Shown here one piece after another: positions 25,992 through 35,070 of a stretch of 64,000 nt of DNA (its first letter is position 1; each line of letters starts with the position of its first letter). The stretch covers positions 1 to 64,000 of the forward strand of contig NZ_CABVPX010000024.1 in NCBI RefSeq assembly GCF_902499125.1, given 5' to 3'. Below the pieces are notes generated by a model. It was given only the letters and a program-made list of their open reading frames with translations. It was not told where the DNA came from and did no database searches. This stretch comes from Burkholderia arboris. GTDB lineage: Bacteria; Pseudomonadota; Gammaproteobacteria; Burkholderiales; Burkholderiaceae. The translations under genes and the position numbers were made by a program.

Positions 25992-26906
25992 ATGACTTCA
26001 CCGCAAGAACTCAAACAGATCATCTCCCACGGCCTGCTGTCGTTTCCGCTGACGGATTTCGACGCCGACGGCAGCTTCCGCCCGACCACCTACGCCGAGC
26101 GCCTGGAATGGCTGGCGCCGTACGGCGCGAGCGCGCTGTTCGCGGCCGGCGGCACCGGCGAATTCTTCTCGCTCACGCAGCGCGAGTATTCGGACGTGAT
26201 CCGCGTCGCGACGGAAACCTGCAAGGGCAAGGTGCCGATCCTCGCCGGCGCGGGCGGCGCGACGCGCGTCGCGATCGAATATGCGCAGGAAGCCGAGCGC
26301 CTCGGCGCAAGCGGCGTGCTGCTGATGCCGCACTACCTGACCGAAGCGAGCCAGGAAGGGATCGCCGAGCACGTCGAGCAGGTGTGCCGCGCGCTGAAGA
26401 TCGGTGTGGTGGTGTACAACCGCGCGAATTCGAAGCTGAACGCCGACATGCTCGAGCGCCTCGCCGACCGTTGCCCGAACTTGATCGGCTTCAAGGACGG
26501 CGTCGGCGAGATCGAGAGCATGGTCACGATCCGCCGCCGCCTCGGCGACCGGTTCGCGTACCTCGGCGGCCTGCCGACGGCGGAAGTCTATGCCGCCGCG
26601 TACAAGGCGCTCGGCGTGCCGGTGTACTCGTCGGCCGTGTTCAACTTCATCCCGAAGACGGCAATGGAATTCTACGAAGCGATCGCAAAGGACGACCACG
26701 CGACGGTCGGCCGCCTGATCGACGATTTCTTCCTGCCGTACCTGAAGATCCGCAACCGCCGCGCGGGCTATGCGGTCAGCATCGTCAAGGCGGGCGCGAA
26801 GCTCGTCGGCCACGACGCGGGACCGGTGCGTGCGCCGCTCATCGACCTCACCGACGCGGAAGCGGCCGAGCTCGACGTGCTGATCAAGAAGATGGGCCCG
26901 CAGTAA
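25992..26906 (+). CDS. kdgD: 5-dehydro-4-deoxyglucarate dehydratase
   Basis: A 304-residue DHDPS/NAL-family TIM barrel. It should dehydrate and decarboxylate 5-dehydro-4-deoxyglucarate to 2,5-dioxopentanoate. The GGTGEFFSL loop, VVYNRANSKL (with the family Tyr) and the Schiff-base Lys at about 168 in IGFKDGVGE are visible. The ATG at 25992 gives the usual KdgD length; the open frame before it overlaps the operator. It works between GarD and the semialdehyde dehydrogenase. Confidence 0.93.
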   Translation: MTSPQELKQIISHGLLSFPLTDFDADGSFRPTTYAERLEWLAPYGASALFAAGGTGEFFSLTQREYSDVIRVATETCKGKVPILAGAGGATRVAIEYAQEAERLGASGVLLMPHYLTEASQEGIAEHVEQVCRALKIGVVVYNRANSKLNADMLERLADRCPNLIGFKDGVGEIESMVTIRRRLGDRFAYLGGLPTAEVYAAAYKALGVPVYSSAVFNFIPKTAMEFYEAIAKDDHATVGRLIDDFFLPYLKIRNRRAGYAVSIVKAGAKLVGHDAGPVRAPLIDLTDAEAAELDVLIKKMGPQ

Positions 26907-26941
26907 GCGAGGTTCGCCGGCGGCGCGGCCGGCAATCCTGC

Positions 26942-26969
26942 ATCGCGGCCGGCACTCGCCGGCCGCGAT
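26942..26969. terminator. Terminator after kdgD
   Basis: A perfect 12-bp GC-rich stem (26942-26953 with 26958-26969) with a 4-nt loop and a modest T-run (CGTTTGTTG) follows kdgD by about 35 bases. Confidence 0.75.
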
Positions 26970-27035
26970 CGTTTGTTGCCTTCCCTTTCTTTTCCGCAAT
27001 GACGCACGCATCCGCCGCGATGCATGCCGTCGCCG

Positions 27036-27587
27036 TCACATCTGCGCGATGATCCCGACGATCCGGTAGCGCACGTTCCCCAGCTTCACCCGTGTCGCCG
27101 CGATCTGGCCCTGCGCGCCCGTCCGTGCGCGCGATTTCGATTCGCCGTCGAGGATCTGCCCGAGCACGTCGCGGTCGACGACCGCATCGAAGAAACGGCC
27201 GACCGTGATCGTCGCCGACTGCTTCGCGGTCGCGAGCTGGCTGTTCGCCTGCATCAGCGCCTCGGTGCGCAGGCCCGGGTCGCGTTCGTCGATGCCGCGC
27301 CGGTACTGAAGCGCGAACACCAGCGCTTCCATGTCCTGCCGGAAACGGCGGACAGCCTGTCCGAACACGAGCGAATGCGCGTCGGCGCCCATGACGAGCC
27401 GCCCCTGGTTGATCGTTACGTCGAATTCGCTGCCGCCGAGGTCGCGCTGGAATTCCTGCAGCGCGTTCGCGAGCACGCGCCCTTCGCTGTACTGGCCGAT
27501 CTGGGTGCGCACGGATGTCGCGACGTCGCCGATCGCTTTCCACAATCCGGCCGCGAACAGGTGATCGCCACGCTTGTTGATGTTCAT
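27036..27587 (-). CDS. Hypothetical protein, 183 residues
   Basis: I do not recognise this family. The sequence is soluble-looking, without a signal peptide or membrane span. It has an N-terminal amphipathic helix, a strand-rich middle (FDVTINQGRLVMGADA), an Arg/Gln-rich helix and a C-terminal strand NVRYRIVGII. Codon use is like that of its neighbours, and its own stop and start sit cleanly between terminators, so it is likely real. It lies inside the galactarate locus but on its own, so a link to that pathway is only positional. Confidence 0.7.
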   Translation of the reverse strand: MNINKRGDHLFAAGLWKAIGDVATSVRTQIGQYSEGRVLANALQEFQRDLGGSEFDVTINQGRLVMGADAHSLVFGQAVRRFRQDMEALVFALQYRRGIDERDPGLRTEALMQANSQLATAKQSATITVGRFFDAVVDRDVLGQILDGESKSRARTGAQGQIAATRVKLGNVRYRIVGIIAQM

Positions 27588-27700
27588 TGGAGGGTTCCCT
27601 CGTTGTCTTTTGTCGGTCTCTCAGGCTCGCCTGCGGGCCGGGCGGCCCGAGGCATCGCTACTGTAGGAGAAATTCCGGCGACGCGAAAGGCACCCTGAAA

Positions 27701-27734
27701 AAAGCGGAGGCGACCTGCCGGCCGCCTCCGCTTT
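27701..27734 (-). terminator. Terminator of the semialdehyde dehydrogenase gene
   Basis: A 12-bp stem (27701-27712 with 27723-27734) is followed on the minus strand by TTTTCAGG, about 50 bases after the dehydrogenase stop. Confidence 0.85.
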
Positions 27735-27781
27735 CGCTCATCCGGCGAGCAGCCCGGCGCTCGGCGACGGGCTGCCTCCCG

Positions 27782-29359
27782 TTATTCCGCCTTCCCGTCC
27801 CGCAGACGCGGAATCGCCAGCGGATTGCCGTCCTGCAACCCGTCGGGCAGCAGGTCGTCCGGGAAATCCTGGTAGCACACGGGCCGCAGGAAACGCTCGA
27901 TCGCCGTTGCGCCGACCGACGTGACGGCCGGGTTCGACGTCGCGGGGAACGGGCCGCCATGCACCATCGCATCGCACACCTCGACGCCGGTCGGATAGCC
28001 GTTGACGAGCAGACGCCCGGCCTTGCGTTCGAGGATCGGCAGCAGACGGCGTGCGAGCGGCTTGTCGTCGGCGTCCATCTGCAGCGTGGCGGTCAGCTGG
28101 CCTTCGAGCGCGTCGAGCACGCGCGCGACTTCGTCGAGATCGCGGCAACGCACGATCAGCGACGCCGGCCCGAACACCTCGTGGCTGAACGCCTGCTCGG
28201 CCAGGAACGCCTGCGCGGCGACTTCGTACAGCGCGCCGCCCGCCTGGCATTCGGTCTGCGCCGCCTCGCCCGCGCCGACTTCGCGCACGCCCGCCAGTTC
28301 GGCCAGCTTGCCGCGGCCGTTGCGGTACGCATCGGCAATGCCGCGCGTGAGCATCACGCCGGCCGGCTTCTTCGCGAGCGCCTGCGCGGCGACGGTTTCG
28401 AAGCGGTCGAGATCGGGGCCGTCGATCGCCAGCACGAGGCCCGGGTTCGTACAGAACTGGCCGACGCCGAGCGTCAGCGAATCGACGAAGCCCGTCGCGA
28501 TCGCGTCGCCGCGCGCGGCAAGCGCGGCCGGGAACAGCACGACCGGGTTGATGCTGCTCATTTCCGCGTAGACGGGAATCGGCTGCGGACGCGCATTCGC
28601 GAGGTGCACAAGCGCCATGCCCCCCTGCCGCGAACCGGTGAAGCCGACAGCCTGGACCGCCGGATGGCTGACGAGTGCCGCGCCGATCACGCGGCCGGGG
28701 CCCACCAGCAGCGAGAACACGCCTGCCGGCATGCCGGTTTTCGCGACGGCGGCGCGAATCGCGCGGCCGACCAGTTCGGACGTGCCGAGGTGCGCCTCGT
28801 GCGCCTTCACGATCACCGGGCAGCCGGCCGCGAGTGCCGACGCGGTATCGCCGCCGGCCACCGAGAATGCGAGCGGGAAGTTGCTCGCGCCGAACACGAC
28901 GACGGGCCCGAGCGCGACTTTCTGCAAGCGCAGGTCCGAACGCGGCAGCGGCGTGCGCGCGGGCTGCGCGGGATCGATGGACGCGGCGAGGAAGCGCCCG
29001 TCGCGCACGACGCGTGCGAACAGCCGGAGCTGGCCGACGGTGCGGCCGCGCTCGCCCTGCAGCCGCGCGACGGGCAGGCCCGTTTCGGCGTGCGCGCGCT
29101 CGATCAGCGCGTCGCCGAGCGCGACGATTTCATCGGCGATCGCGTCGAGAAACGCCGCGCGGGCCGCGAGCGGCTGCGCGCGGTACGCATCGAACGCGTC
29201 GCGCGCGAGTTCGCACGCGCGGTCGACATCGGCCTGCGTCGCGACGCCGAATGCCGGCGCGTCGATCGGCGCGCCCTTCGTCGGGTCGAACGCGCGCAAG
29301 GTTCCGGCCGAGCCGGCCACTGCGTCGGCGCCGATCAGCATCTCTCCTGTCAGTTGCAT
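27782..29359 (-). CDS. 2,5-dioxopentanoate (alpha-ketoglutarate semialdehyde) dehydrogenase
   Basis: A 525-residue aldehyde dehydrogenase of the ketoglutarate-semialdehyde branch, which is longer than typical family members. Visible are VFGASNFPLAFSVAGGD, FTGSRQGG, the Glu in YAEMSSINP and the catalytic Cys in VGQFCTNPG. It oxidises the KdgD product to 2-oxoglutarate, completing galactarate/glucarate breakdown. GGAG lies 9 nt before the ATG at 29359. It is divergent from the MFS carrier across about 250 bp. Confidence 0.9.
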   Translation of the reverse strand: MQLTGEMLIGADAVAGSAGTLRAFDPTKGAPIDAPAFGVATQADVDRACELARDAFDAYRAQPLAARAAFLDAIADEIVALGDALIERAHAETGLPVARLQGERGRTVGQLRLFARVVRDGRFLAASIDPAQPARTPLPRSDLRLQKVALGPVVVFGASNFPLAFSVAGGDTASALAAGCPVIVKAHEAHLGTSELVGRAIRAAVAKTGMPAGVFSLLVGPGRVIGAALVSHPAVQAVGFTGSRQGGMALVHLANARPQPIPVYAEMSSINPVVLFPAALAARGDAIATGFVDSLTLGVGQFCTNPGLVLAIDGPDLDRFETVAAQALAKKPAGVMLTRGIADAYRNGRGKLAELAGVREVGAGEAAQTECQAGGALYEVAAQAFLAEQAFSHEVFGPASLIVRCRDLDEVARVLDALEGQLTATLQMDADDKPLARRLLPILERKAGRLLVNGYPTGVEVCDAMVHGGPFPATSNPAVTSVGATAIERFLRPVCYQDFPDDLLPDGLQDGNPLAIPRLRDGKAE

Positions 29360-29412
29360 GGGGTGTGCTCCGTGGTTCGGGAATGGATTGCCCATTGTAG
29401 CCCAACAGATAC

Positions 29413-29428
29413 GATGTCTGCCGACATC
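29413..29428. promoter_or_regulatory. Palindrome between dehydrogenase and carrier genes
   Basis: GATGTC and GACATC form a perfect 6-bp inverted repeat around TGCC, about 50 bp before the dehydrogenase start. A second site resembling the kdgD operator more weakly (about 12 of 20 positions) lies near 29585-29604, just before the carrier gene. Both are operator candidates only. Confidence 0.4.
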
Positions 29429-29607
29429 ATTTCATGTTTTGGACCACCGGCCGGGCAACTGCCGATAGGCTCGAGATCCTTACCCGGTCAGTCTAACCGC
29501 GAAATATTAACCGTCTCACGGGATCTTCCAGAGGGAAAACCCGAGGTTTCTGCGTCCGGGCATTGCTCATAAACTTCGGCTCATGTCATACGACGACGTA
29601 CATTAAA

Positions 29608-30987
29608 GTGCCTAATCAAACCACCCCTCGCGATCTTCCGCTCGACCTCGCGCGCACCGCGCGCCGGACCGCCGTGCGTTACTGGATCCTGGCGATGCTG
29701 TTCGTCGTCACGACGCTCAACTATGCGGACCGCGCGACGCTGTCGATCACCGGCACGCCGATCCGCAAGGCATTCGGCATCGATCCGGTGACGATGGGCT
29801 ACATCTTCTCGGCGTTCAGCTGGGCATACGTGCTCGCGCAACTGCCGAGCGGCTGGCTGCTCGACCGCTTCGGCGCGCGGCGCGTGTACGCGGCGAGCAT
29901 CTTCCTGTGGTCGGCGTTCACGCTGCTGCAAAGCACGATCGGCCTCGGCGGCAGCGCCGCGTTCGCGGTCGCCGCGCTGTTCGCGATGCGCTTCGCGGTC
30001 GGCATCGCCGAAGCGCCCGCGTTCCCCGCCAATGCAAAAGTCGTCGCAAACTGGTTCCCGACCGCCGAGCGCGGCACCGCGTCGGCGATCTTCAATGCCG
30101 CGCAGTACTTCGCGGCCGTCGTGTTCTCGCCGCTGATGGCATGGCTCACGCATGCGTACGGCTGGCACCAGGTGTACCTGTGGCTCGGCCTGGCCGGCAT
30201 CGCGCTCGCGTGCCTGTGGCTGCGCGTCATGAAAGACCCGGCCGACCATCCGGCCGTGAACCGTGCGGAACTCGACCATATCGAACAGGGCGGCGGGCTC
30301 GTGCGCTCCACGGTGCGCGGCGCCGACGGCACGCGCGCGGAGGGCAGCCGCGTCGCCGGCTGGTACTACGTGCGCCAGTTGCTGTCGAACCGGATGCTGA
30401 TCGGCGTGTACCTCGGCCAGTACTGCGTGAACGTGCTCACGTACTTCTTCCTCACCTGGTTCCCGATCTACCTCGTGCAGGCACGCGGGATGTCGCTGCT
30501 GAAGGCGGGCTTCATGACGTCGCTGCCCGCGATCTGCGGGTTCCTCGGCGGCGTACTCGGCGGGTTGCTGTCGGATGGTTTGATCCGGCGCGGCGTGTCG
30601 CTGACGCTCGCGCGCAAGATTCCGATCGTCGGCGGGATGGCGCTGTCGATGGCGATCATCGGCTGCAACTATGTCGACAGCGAAGTGCTCGTGATCGTGC
30701 TGATGGCCGTGTCGTTCTTCGGCAAGGGAATCGGCTCGCTCGGCTGGGCCGTCGTCGCCGACACCGCGCCGAAGGAAGCGATCGGGTTGTCGGGCAGCCT
30801 GTTCAACATGTTCGGCAATACCGCGGGCATCGTCGCGCCGATCGCGATCGGCTACCTCGTCGGCGCGAGCGGCTCGTTCAACGGCGCGCTCGTGTTCGTC
30901 GGGCTGAATGCGCTCGTCACCGTGTTCAGCTATCTCGTGATCGTGAAGGACATCAAACGCGTCGAATTGCGTCATCGCGACGCCTGA
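29608..30987 (+). CDS. gudP: MFS transporter, probable galactarate/glucarate carrier (GudP/GarP type)
   Basis: A roughly 459-residue, 12-span anion:cation symporter. TTLNYADRATLSI in helix 1, WLLDRFGARR after helix 2 and the closing VVKD-type IVKDIKRVEL tail are typical of the glucarate/galactarate carriers. The start is uncertain: the GTG at 29608 gives normal length but has a poor ribosome site, and a TTG at 29563 is also in frame. With garD, kdgD and the dehydrogenase it makes a complete uptake and breakdown set. Confidence 0.85.
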   Translation: MPNQTTPRDLPLDLARTARRTAVRYWILAMLFVVTTLNYADRATLSITGTPIRKAFGIDPVTMGYIFSAFSWAYVLAQLPSGWLLDRFGARRVYAASIFLWSAFTLLQSTIGLGGSAAFAVAALFAMRFAVGIAEAPAFPANAKVVANWFPTAERGTASAIFNAAQYFAAVVFSPLMAWLTHAYGWHQVYLWLGLAGIALACLWLRVMKDPADHPAVNRAELDHIEQGGGLVRSTVRGADGTRAEGSRVAGWYYVRQLLSNRMLIGVYLGQYCVNVLTYFFLTWFPIYLVQARGMSLLKAGFMTSLPAICGFLGGVLGGLLSDGLIRRGVSLTLARKIPIVGGMALSMAIIGCNYVDSEVLVIVLMAVSFFGKGIGSLGWAVVADTAPKEAIGLSGSLFNMFGNTAGIVAPIAIGYLVGASGSFNGALVFVGLNALVTVFSYLVIVKDIKRVELRHRDA

Positions 30988-31004
30988 GGATCGACCTCCC
31001 AAGG

Positions 31005-31034
31005 AACGGCGGCCGCTTTCACGCGGCCGCCGTT
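31005..31034. terminator. Bidirectional terminator
   Basis: A perfect 12-bp stem (31005-31016 with 31023-31034) with a 6-nt loop and T/A-flanked ends lies between the convergent carrier and protease genes. Confidence 0.8.
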
Positions 31035-31040
31035 CTTGCA

Positions 31041-31766
31041 TCAGGTCGACGAATGCGCGACGCTCAGCATGTCGTGCACGCCGGACGTCATCAGCGCAAG
31101 AAACGCGAGCAGGCCAACGTAGCAGAGTGCGTAGGTCGTCTTCGTCTCGACCGACGTCGCGTAGTACACGCGGTTCTCCGGCGCGTCGGGATCGAAGCGC
31201 CATGCGCGCCGCAGTTGCGGCAGCGCGAGGATCGCCATCACGATCAGCAGCGGGCTCGGGCGATACACGAACAGCGCAATCAGCACGGGTACGCCCGCGA
31301 ACCAGATGCGCGGCGACAGCACAGCAGTGATCCGTCCGCCGTCGAACGGCGACAGCGGAATCATATTGAACAGGTTCAGGAAGAAACCCGTATACGACAG
31401 CGCGAGCAACAGGTTGCTGTCGTAGTGGCGCGCGGCCGCGTAGCAGGCCAGCGCGCCGAGCGTGCCGACAAACGGCCCGGCCAGCCCGACGTACGCCTCG
31501 GTTTCCGCATCGTGCGGCAGCTCCTTCAACTGGATCCACGCGCCGACGAACGGAATGAAGGTCGGCAGCCCGACGTCGAGCCCGCGCCGCTGCGCGGCAA
31601 TGTAGTGACCGGCCTCGTGCACCAGCAGCAGCGCGACGAAACCGGCCGCGAACCGCCAGCCGTAGAACAGCGCATAGACCGCGATCGACGCGAGCATGGT
31701 GCCCGCCGACACGAGCACCTTGCCAAGCTTGAGGCCGCCGAAGATCAGCAGCAACAGCTTCGTCAT
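31041..31766 (-). CDS. Site-2-type membrane metalloprotease (M50 family)
   Basis: A 241-residue, multi-span membrane protein. The zinc motif is LLLVHEAGHYIA (HExxH) in an N-terminal membrane helix, and the third ligand is in NLFNMIPLSPFDGGR, the usual second motif of M50 proteases. The ATG overlaps the stop of the DUF2167 gene (31763-31766), so the pair is translationally coupled. It would cut within or near the membrane; the natural substrate is unknown, and the DUF2167 partner is an obvious candidate. Confidence 0.88.
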   Translation of the reverse strand: MTKLLLLIFGGLKLGKVLVSAGTMLASIAVYALFYGWRFAAGFVALLLVHEAGHYIAAQRRGLDVGLPTFIPFVGAWIQLKELPHDAETEAYVGLAGPFVGTLGALACYAAARHYDSNLLLALSYTGFFLNLFNMIPLSPFDGGRITAVLSPRIWFAGVPVLIALFVYRPSPLLIVMAILALPQLRRAWRFDPDAPENRVYYATSVETKTTYALCYVGLLAFLALMTSGVHDMLSVAHSST

Positions 31767-32716
31767 TCCTTGCGCTCCGTGACGGCTGCGTCGGACGCGT
31801 CGGCGACGGCCGGCACCGCGGCCGGCTTCGGCTTGCGCCCGAAGAAGCGCTTGAGCGCCGCGCCGCCGGCCAGCAGCGCGACCGCGCCGATCTTGAAGAA
31901 CTTCACCGCGAACGCGCCGATCAGCGCGAGCAGGCCGAGCTTCTTCGCGCCGACGCCGACGATCAGCGCCGCGAGGCCGTACTCGGCAACGTGGTCGGTC
32001 GACTTGTTGAAGTCGGCGTAGCGCTTGCCGTCGTTGAAGCGGATGTTCGACAGCAGGTCGTCGGCCGACGCCTTGTATTTCGGCAGGTCGGCAAGCGTCG
32101 ACGCCATCGTCAGCGACAGGTAGCCGTCGCGGCCGAGCACGAGCGTCCGGTAGTTCACGCCGTCGTTCTCGGCGTTCGGCGCCGCGCCCTTGTCGCGGAT
32201 GATCGCGGACCACACGAGCCGGTGCGTGGCCGCGTCGTACGCGGGAGCCTTCGCCCAGCCGACCACTTCGGTTTCCGGCAGGCCGCGCTCCTTGCGCCCG
32301 GGGTTGTCTTCCTCGGTGCCGGACTGCAGGCTTTTCAGCAGTTCGTCGGGCTTCCAGTCCTTTGCGTCGTCGTCGCGGATATAGCCGCTCGGCTCGAACG
32401 ACACGACGGAAATCCAGTCGGCGTCGGGGTCGTCGGGCAGCACGAGGCCGACCAGTTTCGATTCGTCGATCGAGTTGCCCATCGAGCGCAGGTAGCGGCC
32501 GGCTTCCGCGGCCGGCACGAACGACTCGCCGGCCTTCAGCTTCAGCACGGCTTCGTGTTTCACGTCGATGTCGGTCGGCCCTTTCACGACCGCTTCGTTG
32601 GCAGCCGCGGCAGCGGCCCTCATTTCCACCTGCGCAGCTTCGGTCTGCGCGTGGCCGCTGGTCGCGGCAAGTGCGAGCGTCGCCACGCAGGCGAGCCGGA
32701 CGGCAAGTTTTTTCAT
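31763..32716 (-). CDS. DUF2167-type exported membrane-anchored protein
   Basis: A 317-residue protein that matches my memory of the DUF2167 family. It has a signal peptide (residues 1 to about 23, ending SGHAQ), a soluble domain with GYIRDDDAKDWKPDELL and SIDESKLVGLVLP, and one or two C-terminal hydrophobic spans (about 255-300), followed by a basic tail. Function is unknown. AGGGGA precedes the ATG at 32716. It is the first gene of a two-gene operon with the M50 protease. Confidence 0.8.
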   Translation of the reverse strand: MKKLAVRLACVATLALAATSGHAQTEAAQVEMRAAAAAANEAVVKGPTDIDVKHEAVLKLKAGESFVPAAEAGRYLRSMGNSIDESKLVGLVLPDDPDADWISVVSFEPSGYIRDDDAKDWKPDELLKSLQSGTEEDNPGRKERGLPETEVVGWAKAPAYDAATHRLVWSAIIRDKGAAPNAENDGVNYRTLVLGRDGYLSLTMASTLADLPKYKASADDLLSNIRFNDGKRYADFNKSTDHVAEYGLAALIVGVGAKKLGLLALIGAFAVKFFKIGAVALLAGGAALKRFFGRKPKPAAVPAVADASDAAVTERKE

Positions 32717-32917
32717 TGTTGGATTCCCCTGGAATGCCTTGTTGTGAATGTGCACGGCAACCGGCCCATGCGTGGTCTCGCGGGCCCGGTGCCGCCTCTC
32801 AGTTGGCACGGTCGTCATGGTAACGCAGCGCCGCGACTCGCCCGCGCCCGGGGAGCAGCGCGATGCTTACCTGGCAGGTAATGCCCAAGGCGCGCGGGAT
32901 TGCCTATCATCGGCATC

Positions 32918-33766
32918 ATGAACCCGACCGCCGCCCTCCATTCGCCCACTCCGTCCGCCGGCCGCGCGTCCGGCATCGGCCCGCTGCTGCGCACGTGGCG
33001 GCAACGCCGGCGCCTGAGCCAGATGGCGCTCGCGCTCGACGCGGAAGTGTCCGCGCGCCACCTCAGCTTCGTCGAATCGGGTCGCGCGCAGCCGAGCCGC
33101 GACATGGTGCTGCATCTCGCCGAGCGCCTCGACGTGCCGCTGCGCGAACGCAATGCGCTGCTCGTCGCGGCCGGTTTCGCGCCGCTGTTTCGCGAACGGC
33201 CGTTTTCGGACCCGCAGCTCGATGCCGCGCGCCACGCGGTCGAAGCGGTGCTGCGCGGCCACGAGCCGTACCCGGCGCTCGCAGTGGACCGCCACTGGAC
33301 GCTACTCGCCGCGAACCGGATGCTCGGCGCGCTGGTCGCGCAGGCCGATCCGGCGCTGCTGCAGCCGCCCGTCAACGTGCTGCGGCTGAGCCTGCATCCG
33401 GACGGCCTCGCGCCGCAGATCGTCAACTGGCATGAATGGCGCGCGCACATCCTGCATCGGCTGCAACGGCAGATCGATGCGAGCGGCGACCGCACGTTGC
33501 ATGCGCTGCGCGACGAGCTCGCCGCGTATCCGGCGCCGGCCGGCCAGCCCGACGACCCGCCGGCGCGCGCCGATTTCGCGGATATCGCCGTGCCGCTGCG
33601 GCTGCGCACCGCGGCCGGCGAACTGACGTTCTTCAGCACGACGACGGTGTTCGGCACGCCGGTCGACGTGACGCTGTCGGAACTCGCGATCGAGGCGTTC
33701 TTTCCGGCGAATCCGGACACGGTGGACGCGATGCGGGCGCTGGCGGACGCATCGCCGGCACAGTAA
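32918..33766 (+). CDS. XRE-family regulator with MmyB-like ligand domain
   Basis: A 282-residue regulator. The helix-turn-helix (about 25-80) reads LRTWRQRRRLSQMALALDAE with ISxRHLSFVESGRAQPSRDMV-like features. The rest is an MmyB-like sensor domain (YPALAVDRHWTLLAANRML, later LTFFSTTTVFGTP). Such regulators often control an adjacent oxidoreductase, but none adjoins here. The ATG at 32918 was chosen over the upstream TTG at 32900. Confidence 0.87.
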   Translation: MNPTAALHSPTPSAGRASGIGPLLRTWRQRRRLSQMALALDAEVSARHLSFVESGRAQPSRDMVLHLAERLDVPLRERNALLVAAGFAPLFRERPFSDPQLDAARHAVEAVLRGHEPYPALAVDRHWTLLAANRMLGALVAQADPALLQPPVNVLRLSLHPDGLAPQIVNWHEWRAHILHRLQRQIDASGDRTLHALRDELAAYPAPAGQPDDPPARADFADIAVPLRLRTAAGELTFFSTTTVFGTPVDVTLSELAIEAFFPANPDTVDAMRALADASPAQ

Positions 33767-33817
33767 CGCGTGCTGTCGGCGCCATCGCGCCGGCGGCACG
33801 CGTCGAGGTAACGGCGA

Positions 33818-34450
33818 TCAGCGGCGCTCGAGCGCCAGCTTCACACCAAGCCCCAGCAGGACCACGCCGCTGACGCGATGCATGCGCGTCAGGATGCGCG
33901 GGTTGCGGCGGATCGACGCCGACAGCAGGCCGGCGAACAACGCGACGGGCCCCTTGACGAGAAACGTCAGGCCGGCAAACGTCGCGCCCAGCACGAACAG
34001 CGACAGCATCGGATGTGCGGCGCCCGCCGGCACGAATTGCGGCAGGAACGCCAGATAGAAAAGCGCGACCTTCGGATTCGACACGTTGGACAACGCGCCT
34101 TGCGCGAACGTGCGAAGCCGCGATGCCTGCGCACCGCCGTTGCCGCTGCTCGCGAGCGTCCGTTCACCCGACGAGCGCAACAGCGTGATGCCGAGATACA
34201 GCAGGTACACCGCGCCGATCACCTTCAGCGCCGTAAACAGCCATTCGGATGCCTGAAGCAGCGCGCCCAGCCCGAGCGTCGCGAGCATCGTATGCACGAG
34301 CAGACCGACGCTGACGCCCGCGGCCGTCACGAGGCCCGCGCGCGTGCCGCCGGACAGCGTGCGCGACATCACGAGAACCATGTCCTGGCCCGGCGTGACG
34401 ATGATCAGAAGCGACGTTGCGATGAACGGTAGCCAGGATAGATGCGACAT
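33818..34450 (-). CDS. LysE/RhtB-family amino-acid exporter
   Basis: A 210-residue, six-span protein. It starts with the LysE-family IATSLLIIVTPGQDMVLVMSR signature region, followed by GxxxGLxxH-type GVSVGLLVHTM, and has NPKVALFYLAFLPQFV in the middle. AGGAG precedes the ATG at 34450. It exports an amino acid or related metabolite; the divergent Lrp-type gene probably senses it. Confidence 0.9.
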   Translation of the reverse strand: MSHLSWLPFIATSLLIIVTPGQDMVLVMSRTLSGGTRAGLVTAAGVSVGLLVHTMLATLGLGALLQASEWLFTALKVIGAVYLLYLGITLLRSSGERTLASSGNGGAQASRLRTFAQGALSNVSNPKVALFYLAFLPQFVPAGAAHPMLSLFVLGATFAGLTFLVKGPVALFAGLLSASIRRNPRILTRMHRVSGVVLLGLGVKLALERR

Positions 34451-34565
34451 GGGAGAGCTCCTGAACGGGATCGCCGACGGGCGGGAATCGCCCGGCCGGT
34501 GGTCAGATTATCGGCGCCCTTCCGTGGAGATTGGATGCGAATTTGGCTACTTGAGATAGGTGATT

Positions 34566-34580
34566 TGGAGCTATTCTCCA
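34566..34580. promoter_or_regulatory. Lrp-type operator between exporter and regulator
   Basis: TGGAG-CTATT-CTCCA is a perfect 5-bp inverted repeat with an AT-rich 5-bp centre, 26 bp before the regulator ATG. The layout is classic for an Lrp/AsnC autoregulator controlling a divergent exporter. Confidence 0.6.
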
Positions 34581-34605
34581 GTATCAACGGATTCGATAGT
34601 CAAAA

Positions 34606-35070
34606 ATGTCAACCAAACTGGACGCGATCGACCGGCGCATTCTGCGTGCGCTGCAACAGAATTCGAGCCAGACCAATGCCGAACTCGCGCAACAGGCCGG
34701 GCTGTCGGCCACCCCCTGCCTGCGCCGCGTGCATCTGCTCGAGGAACAGGGCGTGATCGACGCGTATGTCGCGCTGCTGAATCCCGCCGCCGTCGACCTG
34801 CGATTCACCGCGTTCGTGCGCGTCACGCTCGAGCGCCAGGACAAGACGACCGTCGAACGCTTCGCGCGCGAGATGGAGCAGGCGCCCGAAGTGCTCGAAT
34901 GCCACCTGATGGCCGGCAGCTACGACTATCTGCTGCGCGTGATCGCGCGGGATCTCGACGATTACCAACGCTTCCAGATGGAGACGCTCACGCAGATCGA
35001 AGGCGTCCGCAACGTCGAGACCGAGATTCCGCTGAAGCGCATCAAGCAGACGGTTCGCCTGCCGATCTAG
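34606..35070 (+). CDS. Lrp/AsnC-family transcriptional regulator
   Basis: A 154-residue Lrp-family protein. The DNA-binding part (DAIDRRILRALQQNSSQTNA, LSATPCLRRVHLLEEQGVI) is followed by a RAM domain. It is divergent from the LysE-type exporter. Its 3' end overlaps the convergent dihydroorotase gene by 4 nt, so the two transcripts must read into each other. Confidence 0.93.
   Translation: MSTKLDAIDRRILRALQQNSSQTNAELAQQAGLSATPCLRRVHLLEEQGVIDAYVALLNPAAVDLRFTAFVRVTLERQDKTTVERFAREMEQAPEVLECHLMAGSYDYLLRVIARDLDDYQRFQMETLTQIEGVRNVETEIPLKRIKQTVRLPI

Noticed and set aside
27587..29572. 661-residue plus-strand frame
   Set aside because: It is antisense to the semialdehyde dehydrogenase, rich in Arg/Ala/His and without family features.
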